This document shows, piece by piece, positions 57,668 to 64,000 of a stretch of 64,000 bases of DNA. Below the pieces are notes generated by a model. It did not search any database. It was not told the DNA's origin and was given only the letters and a program-made list of their open reading frames with translations. The position numbers and the translations under genes were made by a program. How positions within the stretch are numbered: position 1 is the stretch's first letter; every line of letters starts with the position of its first letter. This DNA comes from Synechocystis sp. PCC 7338. Lineage in GTDB: Bacteria > Cyanobacteriota > Cyanobacteriia > Cyanobacteriales > Microcystaceae. The stretch lies in the NCBI RefSeq assembly GCF_018282115.1, contig NZ_CP054306.1, positions 558,001 through 622,000 on the forward strand, given 5' to 3'.

Positions 57668-58530
57668 CGTTGGTAACCCGTTGGGCCCAGCAAGAAGGCT
57701 TTTGTCCAGGCATAGGGGATCTGGGAATTTTTTGCGACACTGATAACGGCGGCGTTTGGGTGGGGGAATGGGAAGGTACAGCAGTGGGTTGCATTGCGGG
57801 CATTCGCTATGACGAACACTATGGTTTTATTGGTTTATTTCTCGTCCAACCAGAGTATCGAGGGCGGGGTTTTGGGGTTGCTCTCTGGCAAACGGCGATC
57901 GCCCATTTAGAAAATGTCAGTTGTGTTGGTTTGGAAGCGGCCCTAGCAAGGGTGGAAGATTATCAAAAATGGGGTTTTCGCCCCGCCTACTACACCCGTC
58001 GTTATCGTTTGCCCCCCGCAGATCGCCAGTCCTGTGTACGGCCAAGTTTTGCTCCCGATTTGCCCCCCGGTTATCAACTGATGGCTGGGGATAAATTAAC
58101 GGAAGCCAGAGTGCAAAACTATGATGCTCGCCACGAAGCTACCTCCCGTCCCCTGTTTTTACACGAATGGTTGGGACGGCCGGAGGGAAAGGTGATGGTT
58201 ATTTTGGACGATCAGGGGGATTGTTGTGGTTACGGCCGCATTCGTCCCTGCCTATTGCCCAACGATGAAGATGGTTTTCCCCAGGGTTGGCGTTTGGGGC
58301 CCCTGATGGCGGACAGCACTGCTTTAGCTGGGGCTTTGCTAGATGTGTTACTTGGCGATCGCCAGGGGCCAGTTTTTATTGATGTGCCAGAAGTGAATCA
58401 AGATGCCATTTATCTGTTGGAAGAACGGGGCTTTGAACTGACTTTGTTAAATCTACGCATGTATAAGGGCAATCCCCCCCAACTTCCTTTGGAGGACATC
58501 TACGGCCTGGCCTGTTTGGAACTGGGCTAA
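57628..58530 (+). CDS. GNAT-family acetyltransferase with two domains
   Basis: This 300-residue protein starts with a GNAT domain (GVWVGEWEGTAVGCIAGIRY, then the acetyl-CoA pyrophosphate loop VQPEYRGRGFGVALWQ). A second, weaker GNAT-like domain follows from about residue 150 (VMVILDDQGDCCGYGRIRP ... DVPEVNQDAIYLLEERGFEL). This two-domain layout is common for GNAT proteins with DUF1248-like C-termini. The substrate is unknown. Its start is copied in the tandem duplication, and its stop overlaps the convergent gene by four bases. Confidence 0.85.
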   Translation: MSYLIRPMEIGDRPLVTRWAQQEGFCPGIGDLGIFCDTDNGGVWVGEWEGTAVGCIAGIRYDEHYGFIGLFLVQPEYRGRGFGVALWQTAIAHLENVSCVGLEAALARVEDYQKWGFRPAYYTRRYRLPPADRQSCVRPSFAPDLPPGYQLMAGDKLTEARVQNYDARHEATSRPLFLHEWLGRPEGKVMVILDDQGDCCGYGRIRPCLLPNDEDGFPQGWRLGPLMADSTALAGALLDVLLGDRQGPVFIDVPEVNQDAIYLLEERGFELTLLNLRMYKGNPPQLPLEDIYGLACLELG

Positions 58531-59627
58531 GCGCTGGTTAACTTCGGGGGCAAAGGAGATTGGGAACGGCGGGGACGGTGGTGCAATAAGCTCAGCATTT
58601 TACTGGGATCGGGCAGATCCAAATGCACTGGCCGACGATTCTCGTCCACCATAACCGTAATGTCCACCTGGATCGGATTTTCCAGTTCTGGGTAGATTAG
58701 CTCGACGGAGTAACTCACAGACCGGAATGGGGTGAACTGGCCTGATTTTTCTGGATTAGATGTGGCATCTGTATTTAATGGAGCGGCCGCGACGGGCTCT
58801 AACAGCTGCTCGTTTTCATCTTCGATCGCCGGTATGGTAGCTATCGCCGGTTCTAGAATCTCCTCTTCTTCAGCAATTATCGGGTCAATCAACACTTCGA
58901 CCGGTTTTATTTCTTCTTTCTCCTCAGAAGTTCCAAATTTTGGCACTTCCTCTACTCCGGCTCGAACGATCTCTTCTTGGGCGGCGATCGCCGGATTAGT
59001 AAGCACTTCTGGCTCCAGAACCTGCTCCTCGTTAGTTGCTTCTGTTCCCAACATCTCTAGGGGACTGCTGGACTCCGCCATCCTGTTTTCCGTCAGTTTC
59101 GCCCTGGTTTTTCTGCTCCACTGCAGTACCGGCACCGGCTCTGGATCAAGCTCTGGCACCACCATGGGACGTGGGGGATGGGGCACAATGGCGTTATTTT
59201 CCCCATCCGTTTGAGTGTTATCAATATGAACTTCCGACTCCGATTCCCCTGGTTCAGCACTCAATTTGGGTACTGTGACCGTGGCCATGGCGGGGGTAAC
59301 CACTTGAAATTGAAAACGGATTTGCCAATTTTCCCCACAGAGTTGATCAAACAAATCGGGCTGGGCGCTGAGTTGCCAGGTTCCCGGTTGAACCGTGTGT
59401 AAATCTAACAGGGAGATTAGACCTTCTTGATTGGTGCGGCCTTGGAAATCATGGTTTTCCACTTTGCCGGTGGCGGAAAAAAACTTCCAGCGCCATTGCA
59501 CATACTTTGCGGATATTGGCAGGCGGGCCGCTAGACGGTAATGGCCCACAGGCAGGGAACGGCAAGGGTCTAGAGGTTGCCAACTGGGGTTATCGTCGGT
59601 TTTAAACCAAATTGTCCATGGGGTCAT
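58527..59627 (-). CDS. Acidic low-complexity protein, unknown
   Basis: The 366-residue product has a folded N-terminal part of about 115 residues (WTIWFKTDDNPSWQPLDP, beta-rich with many Trp). A long acidic region with diverged copies of a Glu/Pro/Ile-rich unit follows (for example EVLTNPAIAAQEEI, EVLIDPIIAEEEEI, EPAIATIPAIEDENEQLLEP), and a conserved end (LIYPELENPIQVDITVMVDENRRPVHLDLPDP). It lacks a signal peptide. Function is unknown. It lies 34 bases downstream of hisS and may be cotranscribed. Confidence 0.65.
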   Translation of the reverse strand: MTPWTIWFKTDDNPSWQPLDPCRSLPVGHYRLAARLPISAKYVQWRWKFFSATGKVENHDFQGRTNQEGLISLLDLHTVQPGTWQLSAQPDLFDQLCGENWQIRFQFQVVTPAMATVTVPKLSAEPGESESEVHIDNTQTDGENNAIVPHPPRPMVVPELDPEPVPVLQWSRKTRAKLTENRMAESSSPLEMLGTEATNEEQVLEPEVLTNPAIAAQEEIVRAGVEEVPKFGTSEEKEEIKPVEVLIDPIIAEEEEILEPAIATIPAIEDENEQLLEPVAAAPLNTDATSNPEKSGQFTPFRSVSYSVELIYPELENPIQVDITVMVDENRRPVHLDLPDPSKMLSLLHHRPRRSQSPLPPKLTSA

Positions 59628-59661
59628 GGCAGGTCACAGAAAAATTAGAGGTGAGGTAGGG

Positions 59662-60945
59662 TTATTTTTCCCTATGTCCCGCTAAACGTTGTTTGAGTTC
59701 CGCAATATCCCCCATTAAATCCTCTAATTGCAAGGTTTCCTGGGCTTTACTGGCCAGCCATTTAAGCTGAACTGTACCCGTTGCCATTTCCCCTTCCCCC
59801 AGCACTAAACAGGCGATCGCCCCGGATTTGTCGGCCCGTTTAAATTGTTTGGCAAAGGCACTGGCGCTCAGATCTAGGGCCACGGTAAGACCTTGATTCC
59901 GTAATTGCTGGGCCAAAATTAGGGCTTGGGGTTCCGCTTCTTCTCCTTTGGAAATGAGGTAAAAGTCCGGGCCAGAAACGGGGGGCGTGGCCATTTGTTG
60001 CAAAAGGATAATTAACCGCTCCAATCCCATGGCCCACCCAACGGCAGGGGTAACGGGGCCGCCCAATTCCGCCACTAAGCCGTCGTAACGACCGCCGCCG
60101 CAAACCGTGGCCTGCGCTCCCAAGTCGCTGGATTGAATTTCGAAGGCAGTGTGGGTGTAGTAATCCAAGCCCCGCACCAGGGTGGGGGTAAGTTGGTAGG
60201 CAATGCCCAAATCCGTCAGTAGTTGTTGCACTTGGTCAAAGTGGCGTTGGGAGTCTGGCCCTAGGTGCTCCAAAATGCTGGGGGCATCCTGAACAATTTC
60301 TTGGGTACGTTTAGCTTTACTATCCAAAATTCTGAGGGGATTGCGATCCAACCGGTCTTGGGAATCTGGGTCTAGCTCATTTTTAAAAGGAGTTAAGTAG
60401 GCGATCAAAGCTTCCCGGTATCTTTGGCGATCGCCGCCATTGCCAACGGAATTTAAGGCGAGGGAAAGGTTACTCAATCCAAGGGCTTTGAGAATGTCGG
60501 TGCCTAAGGCAATCACTTCCACGTCAGCCCTGGGATCGGCACTGCCCAATACTTCTACCCCCAATTGATGGAATTGTCTTTGCCGACCGGCCTGGGGTCT
60601 TTCGTAGCGGAACATAGGCCCGGTATACCACAATCGTTGTACTGCTCCAGCGGCCTGTAAGTTCTGTTCAATATAAGCCCGTACCACCCCCGCTGTGCCT
60701 TCGGGTCTTAGGGTAATAGGGCGATCGCCCCGGTCGGTAAAACTATACATTTCTTTGCCCACAACGTCGGTGGCTTCCCCAATGCCCCGCTCAAACAGAG
60801 TGGTCTGCTCAAAAATAGGGGTGCGAATTTCTTGGTATAAAGCCCGGTCTAAAATGCGTTTGGCGATCGCCTCTACCCATTGCCAATAGTTGGTTTCCGG
60901 GGGCACAATGTCACGGGTTCCACGAATGGCTTGGATAGCTCCCAT
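59662..60945 (-). CDS. hisS: Histidyl-tRNA synthetase
   Basis: This 427-residue class II synthetase charges tRNA-His. QAIRGTRDIVPPE starts the protein; motif 2 is in MFRYERPQAGRQRQFHQLG, the histidine-specific LVRGLDYYTHTAFE and ATVCGGGRYDGL follow, and motif 3 is near AVGWAMGLERL. The C-terminal anticodon-binding domain (TVALDLSASAFAKQFKRADKSGA) completes it. Full length and intact. Confidence 0.98.
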   Translation of the reverse strand: MGAIQAIRGTRDIVPPETNYWQWVEAIAKRILDRALYQEIRTPIFEQTTLFERGIGEATDVVGKEMYSFTDRGDRPITLRPEGTAGVVRAYIEQNLQAAGAVQRLWYTGPMFRYERPQAGRQRQFHQLGVEVLGSADPRADVEVIALGTDILKALGLSNLSLALNSVGNGGDRQRYREALIAYLTPFKNELDPDSQDRLDRNPLRILDSKAKRTQEIVQDAPSILEHLGPDSQRHFDQVQQLLTDLGIAYQLTPTLVRGLDYYTHTAFEIQSSDLGAQATVCGGGRYDGLVAELGGPVTPAVGWAMGLERLIILLQQMATPPVSGPDFYLISKGEEAEPQALILAQQLRNQGLTVALDLSASAFAKQFKRADKSGAIACLVLGEGEMATGTVQLKWLASKAQETLQLEDLMGDIAELKQRLAGHREK

Positions 60946-61032
60946 AGTTCGGCTCAGTTCCTGTCAAACAAAATACGTTCCTAACCTTAGCGGATTCCGA
61001 TGACCCATGGCCCCTTGGCGATCGGCAGGCAA

Positions 61033-61473
61033 TTAATTAGACTCGGTTTCCGGTAGCCAATCTTCCAGCACTTGGTCAATGGCAAAAGGACACGATTCAG
61101 GAAAAGTATTCAGGGCTAACCCCGTTTGTCGGGAGGCTTCCCGCCGAGCCCTGGCATATTCCTTCTCCAGAATTTCTTCAGGATAGTTCCATAAGCTAGG
61201 GCTATCTTCAATTTTGCGACGGATTTGGGAGCGGCCATCATTAATAGAATCGAGCCAACTATCTGATCGCCGTTGGGGTTGATATTGCCATTTCAGTAGA
61301 TGCACCATGATGCGCTCCATTTGGAAACCGATGGCACTGCGCTCACTTTTGCCCAAATCCTCTATCTCCTCAATTAGGTGGGGCAAGTCAATGGCTTCCC
61401 AATGTTTTTCCCGCAATAATTGGGCTGTTGCCTCGGCCCAAAGTACTAAATCATGTTCGTAGATAGTTGACAT
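61033..61473 (-). CDS. DUF29 family protein
   Basis: This 146-residue cyanobacterial DUF29 protein starts YEHDLVLWAEATAQLLREKHWEAID. IEEIEDLGKSERSA and LLKWQYQPQRRSDSW are its conserved core, and YARARREASRQTGL its end. DUF29 is expanded in cyanobacterial genomes and of unknown function. Its start overlaps the last 28 bases of the upstream kinase gene, so the pair is coupled. Confidence 0.9.
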   Translation of the reverse strand: MSTIYEHDLVLWAEATAQLLREKHWEAIDLPHLIEEIEDLGKSERSAIGFQMERIMVHLLKWQYQPQRRSDSWLDSINDGRSQIRRKIEDSPSLWNYPEEILEKEYARARREASRQTGLALNTFPESCPFAIDQVLEDWLPETESN

Positions 61474-63557
61474 ATCTTTGTGATGGCAATGGATACCGTA
61501 AATTTTACAAATCTTCTAGGAATTACAAGGATTTTTAATCCTTTTTTTGCACTTTTTATTGCCAATGAATTATCAACAAAAGCAAAAGTGTTAGTCGCAA
61601 ACATAGCAAAACTAGAATCATTTATTCCAGATAGAATATTGACAGAACCAAAAATAATTACCGAGATAACTAAGCCGCCCCATCTTCTCGTGTAAATATA
61701 AGATGAGACAAAAGTCAGCAAAAAAGTCAAAAAGAAATTAGCTGAAATTGAGCGATTCGACAAATATTTATCTTGTATTTTAGCTGGAATAATACCAGGT
61801 TTTTGAACAGATTTATTTTGATTCTCATTGTTAACAACTGCTTCGGGATGTTTGACCAACTGCTGTGTAAAAAGAGGATCTAAGTCGGCAAGAATTAACT
61901 TCAATGGGGGCAAAGCATTACTTTCTAGATTTACGCACCATTGGTATTTTCTTGAATCATGCCTGTAGTAAGAGATTATGAAAGACAGACTGTTTAAGCT
62001 ATCAATAGCGGCTAATAAAGATCCATACTCCTTCACTGTTTTCAAGTAATCACTGAGATTTGAGTAATATCGAGAAATTACTTCAGCTTCAGGCTTAGAA
62101 GCATAATGATCTTTATGATATTTTATAATTTTGCTTGTCATATCTTTTAGATAATCGCTGATTTTATTAACAGTTGCTTTATCTAAGTCTGTCAAATAAG
62201 CTAAATTGGAATATTTTTTTCTAACAGGACGTTCAACTAGTACTAGATTCGGTTTTGAATTAGATATAATCATCCTTAGTTTATCCAAAACATTTTTTTC
62301 TAGTCCATAACTCCATTGATATTTTCTACTACTGTGACGATATCTATCCGTCATTTTTTTTAATCTTTGAACACGATCAATTATTGATTGAATATCATCT
62401 CTTGACTTGATTTTTCGTAAAAAGTTCTCAATGTCATTGTAATATCTTGACAACACTTCAGCTTCCTCATAGGAAGCATTATGATCTGAATGATAACGTA
62501 AAATTTTATCGATCATGAGTTTAAAGTAATTTGCCACACTGTCGATCAGAGCCTGGTCTAGTTCCGACAAAAATCTTGATTGCTGACATTTAAATATAAA
62601 TTTTTCTGAATCAAAATAAGTGTTATTTTGATTTCTTATAAATTGGCTATTGACATTTGGTTGTATTTTTGAGTCTTTTTGATAAAGATATAAGTGCTGA
62701 ATAATATCATTAACTCCTTTGTATCTTTCTTTTATTTTAGTGCAAATCATCTTGTCTAGAATCTTGCCTAGTTTTTCATCAACAAGATTATCAACCAGGT
62801 AGTCCCTCCACACCCATTCATATTCATAACTGTTGAATAAATTGAGGGGCGAAATACTTGTCAGCAAATAAATACAAGTGACTCCAAGACTGTATAGATC
62901 GCTGGCTGTAACTGGTTTACCAACCAACTGTTCCGGCGCAACATATTCCACAGAACCAATTTGAGTACCTGTAACTCCTTGATTTTTTTCAGTAATTTTT
63001 TTAGCGGCACCAAAATCCACTATTACTAATTTCTGATCCTTTGTTCGACGAATAATATTGGCAGGTTTAATGTCACGGTGTATAACTGGTACCTGGTGGA
63101 TAAAATTAAGTACTGGTAGTAAGTCTAGTAATAACTGCTCAATCTTATGCTGGTCAAACGGTCCAAACTGTTCTAACTCTTCCTCCAGATTTTGACCCTC
63201 AACATACTCTTGAACCAAATACTGCTGTCCATCAATAGTGAAATAAGCTAACAACGATGGAATTTGGTCATGGTGTCCCAACTCATCTAGCCGTTTCGCT
63301 TCTTCGGCAAATAACTGCTCTGCTTTGGCTAATCCTTCCGTACCTGACCCCTGGGGGCAAAATTGCTTAATTACACAGTAGGGTTTAGATGGTTTATCGT
63401 GGTCGATCGCCAAAAACGTTTTGCCAAAGCCACCCTGGCCGATCAGCTTAACCGCCTGATAACGTTCCTTAAGCCACAAAGGTTTGCCACAACGCTGACA
63501 AAATCTGTAATGGTCTGGATTGACCGCTAAGCATTGTGGATTCAGGCACTGGGTCAT
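61446..63557 (-). CDS. Serine/threonine protein kinase with a duplicated unknown domain and membrane end
   Basis: This 703-residue kinase starts with a four-cysteine motif (Cys4, Cys9, Cys20, Cys23) typical of a cyanobacterial kinase subgroup. The kinase domain (about 33-290) is complete: glycine loop GQGGFGKTF, Lys64, catalytic HRD at 160-162 with Asn167, DFG at 181-183, and APE in YVAPEQLVG. Residues about 329-436 and 454-561 are two copies of an unrecognised domain, in register at exactly 125 residues (YHxDHxAS, EAEVxSRYY, YRHxSRKYQW). A C-terminal region has two hydrophobic helices (LTFLLTFVSSYIY, GGLVISVIIFGSVNIL). The back half is clearly richer in A and T than its neighbours, suggesting later acquisition. 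DUF29 overlaps its end. Confidence 0.88.
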   Translation of the reverse strand: MTQCLNPQCLAVNPDHYRFCQRCGKPLWLKERYQAVKLIGQGGFGKTFLAIDHDKPSKPYCVIKQFCPQGSGTEGLAKAEQLFAEEAKRLDELGHHDQIPSLLAYFTIDGQQYLVQEYVEGQNLEEELEQFGPFDQHKIEQLLLDLLPVLNFIHQVPVIHRDIKPANIIRRTKDQKLVIVDFGAAKKITEKNQGVTGTQIGSVEYVAPEQLVGKPVTASDLYSLGVTCIYLLTSISPLNLFNSYEYEWVWRDYLVDNLVDEKLGKILDKMICTKIKERYKGVNDIIQHLYLYQKDSKIQPNVNSQFIRNQNNTYFDSEKFIFKCQQSRFLSELDQALIDSVANYFKLMIDKILRYHSDHNASYEEAEVLSRYYNDIENFLRKIKSRDDIQSIIDRVQRLKKMTDRYRHSSRKYQWSYGLEKNVLDKLRMIISNSKPNLVLVERPVRKKYSNLAYLTDLDKATVNKISDYLKDMTSKIIKYHKDHYASKPEAEVISRYYSNLSDYLKTVKEYGSLLAAIDSLNSLSFIISYYRHDSRKYQWCVNLESNALPPLKLILADLDPLFTQQLVKHPEAVVNNENQNKSVQKPGIIPAKIQDKYLSNRSISANFFLTFLLTFVSSYIYTRRWGGLVISVIIFGSVNILSGINDSSFAMFATNTFAFVDNSLAIKSAKKGLKILVIPRRFVKFTVSIAITKICQLSTNMI
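61875..62573 (-). repeat. Region coding for two copies of a 125-residue-period domain in the kinase
   Basis: Residues 329-436 and 454-561 of the kinase match at a constant offset of 125 with no gaps. Shared blocks include YF/YLK, YHxDHxAS, EAEVxSRYY and the YRHxSRKYQW core, then a LxxLxxII/LILxxxP end. The DNA copies are much diverged, so the duplication is old. Confidence 0.85.
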
Positions 63558-63730
63558 AATAGATCGACAACACTACTGTTCATTTTTAATGATAGTTGCC
63601 CAAGTTGAATTTGCCCTACATCAATTGAGTGTTTTTTCAATCATCGGCATCGAGAAAAGCCTTAAGGTATATTGACTAGATGTAATCTCCCCTATGGTAA
63701 CTATCCCAGCAGTTCCTAATTCAGTAATCC

Positions 63731-64000
63731 ATGCGTAATCCCCTCCGTTGGCTCCAAAATGACGACTTAGCCTATGTTGTCCAGCGGTTAATAGAAGGAC
63801 TGATTACCTTACTACTGGCATCCCTATTAAGCTTTGCCATTATCCAGTTGGCCCCCGGCAGTTACCTCGATACCCTCCAGCAAAATCCAAAAATTTCCCC
63901 GGAAACCATCCAACAACTCAAGGTTCAGTTTGGCTTGGATCAACCCTGGTATGTGCAATATTGGCGCTGGCTGACCCAAGTGCTTACCCGTTTCAATTTT
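63731..64000 (+). CDS. ABC transporter permease, DppB/OppB type (3' partial)
   Basis: The ATG at 63731 opens a frame of 90 codons that runs off the window. The product starts with a short cytosolic stretch (MRNPLRWLQNDDLAYVVQRL) and a hydrophobic helix (LITLLLASLLSFAIIQLAPGS), typical of the DppB type, where the helix is followed by a periplasmic segment with PGSYLDTL and ...LKVQFGLDQPWYVQY. The rest of the gene lies outside. It may pair with a DppC-type permease such as that at 3974-4876, but this is not shown. It is divergent from the kinase gene. Confidence 0.88.
   Translation, partial: MRNPLRWLQNDDLAYVVQRLIEGLITLLLASLLSFAIIQLAPGSYLDTLQQNPKISPETIQQLKVQFGLDQPWYVQYWRWLTQVLTRFNF

Overview
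The window is chromosomal DNA from a unicellular cyanobacterium of the Synechocystis sp. PCC 6803 / PCC 6714 type. Support comes from form IB Rubisco in the order rbcL-rbcX-rbcS, NdhO, the catalytic subunit of ferredoxin-thioredoxin reductase, the flavodiiron protein Flv3, Ycf65/PSRP-3, Tic22, NatB, NhaS4, and dense GCGATCGC (HIP1) octamers. Several proteins look almost identical to the PCC 6803 versions I remember, but not fully. The gene order also joins blocks that I recall as separate in PCC 6803. I therefore favour a close relative over PCC 6803 itself (inference).

Layout. 1-5.4 kb: end of a CheA/PatA-type protein with two receivers, translationally coupled to a GH38 alpha-mannosidase and a Dpp-type permease, then a MEKHLA protein. 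5.5-15 kb: lumenal pentapeptide protein, Nudix hydrolase, ndhO-mdh-panD, a small DUF2811-like gene coupled to pth, ycf65, tic22, natB, nhaS4. 15-26.9 kb: tRNA-Cys, map-ftrC, alpha/beta hydrolase, VKOR-thioredoxin fusion convergent with flv3, PHP phosphoesterase, DUF2779/RecB-like nuclease, sui1, PAP2 phosphatase, holA. 27-33.8 kb is an accessory stretch: a DUF6883/DUF4926 pair, a CD225/DUF2752 membrane pair, a CYTH phosphatase overlapping a fused 5-oxoprolinase, a Pmp3 peptide and a MITE-like element. 33.8-37.9 kb: TetR repressor divergent from devBCA, with duplicated operator-like sites between them.

38-44 kb, all on the minus strand: YrdC-like protein, sugar-phosphate nucleotidyltransferase, ctpA, then rbcL-rbcX-rbcS ending at a strong terminator. 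An inverted-repeat element lies between rbcL and rbcX. 44-54 kb: mltA, hemL, fbaA, dxr, clpC, an SbcD-like nuclease and a small flavin reductase. 54.5-58.5 kb: a YgiB lipoprotein, YgiC ATP-grasp enzyme, ferritin-like di-iron protein and double-GNAT protein, with a decayed tandem duplication across the last gene junction. 58.5-63.6 kb, minus strand: acidic hypothetical protein, hisS, DUF29, and a Ser/Thr kinase with an unrecognised, exactly 125-residue-periodic tandem domain. The window ends inside a DppB-type permease.

Most of the window is housekeeping: carbon fixation and the Calvin cycle (Rubisco, aldolase), redox and photoprotection (FTR, Flv3, VKOR, NDH-1), tetrapyrrole and isoprenoid synthesis (HemL, Dxr), and proteostasis (ClpC, CtpA, MAP, Pth). 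The best candidates for undescribed biology are the kinase/DUF29 pair, the DUF6883/DUF4926 pair, the YgiB-YgiC-di-iron-GNAT cluster, the CD225/DUF2752 pair, and the element between rbcL and rbcX. No CRISPR array, rRNA or intact insertion sequence was seen.
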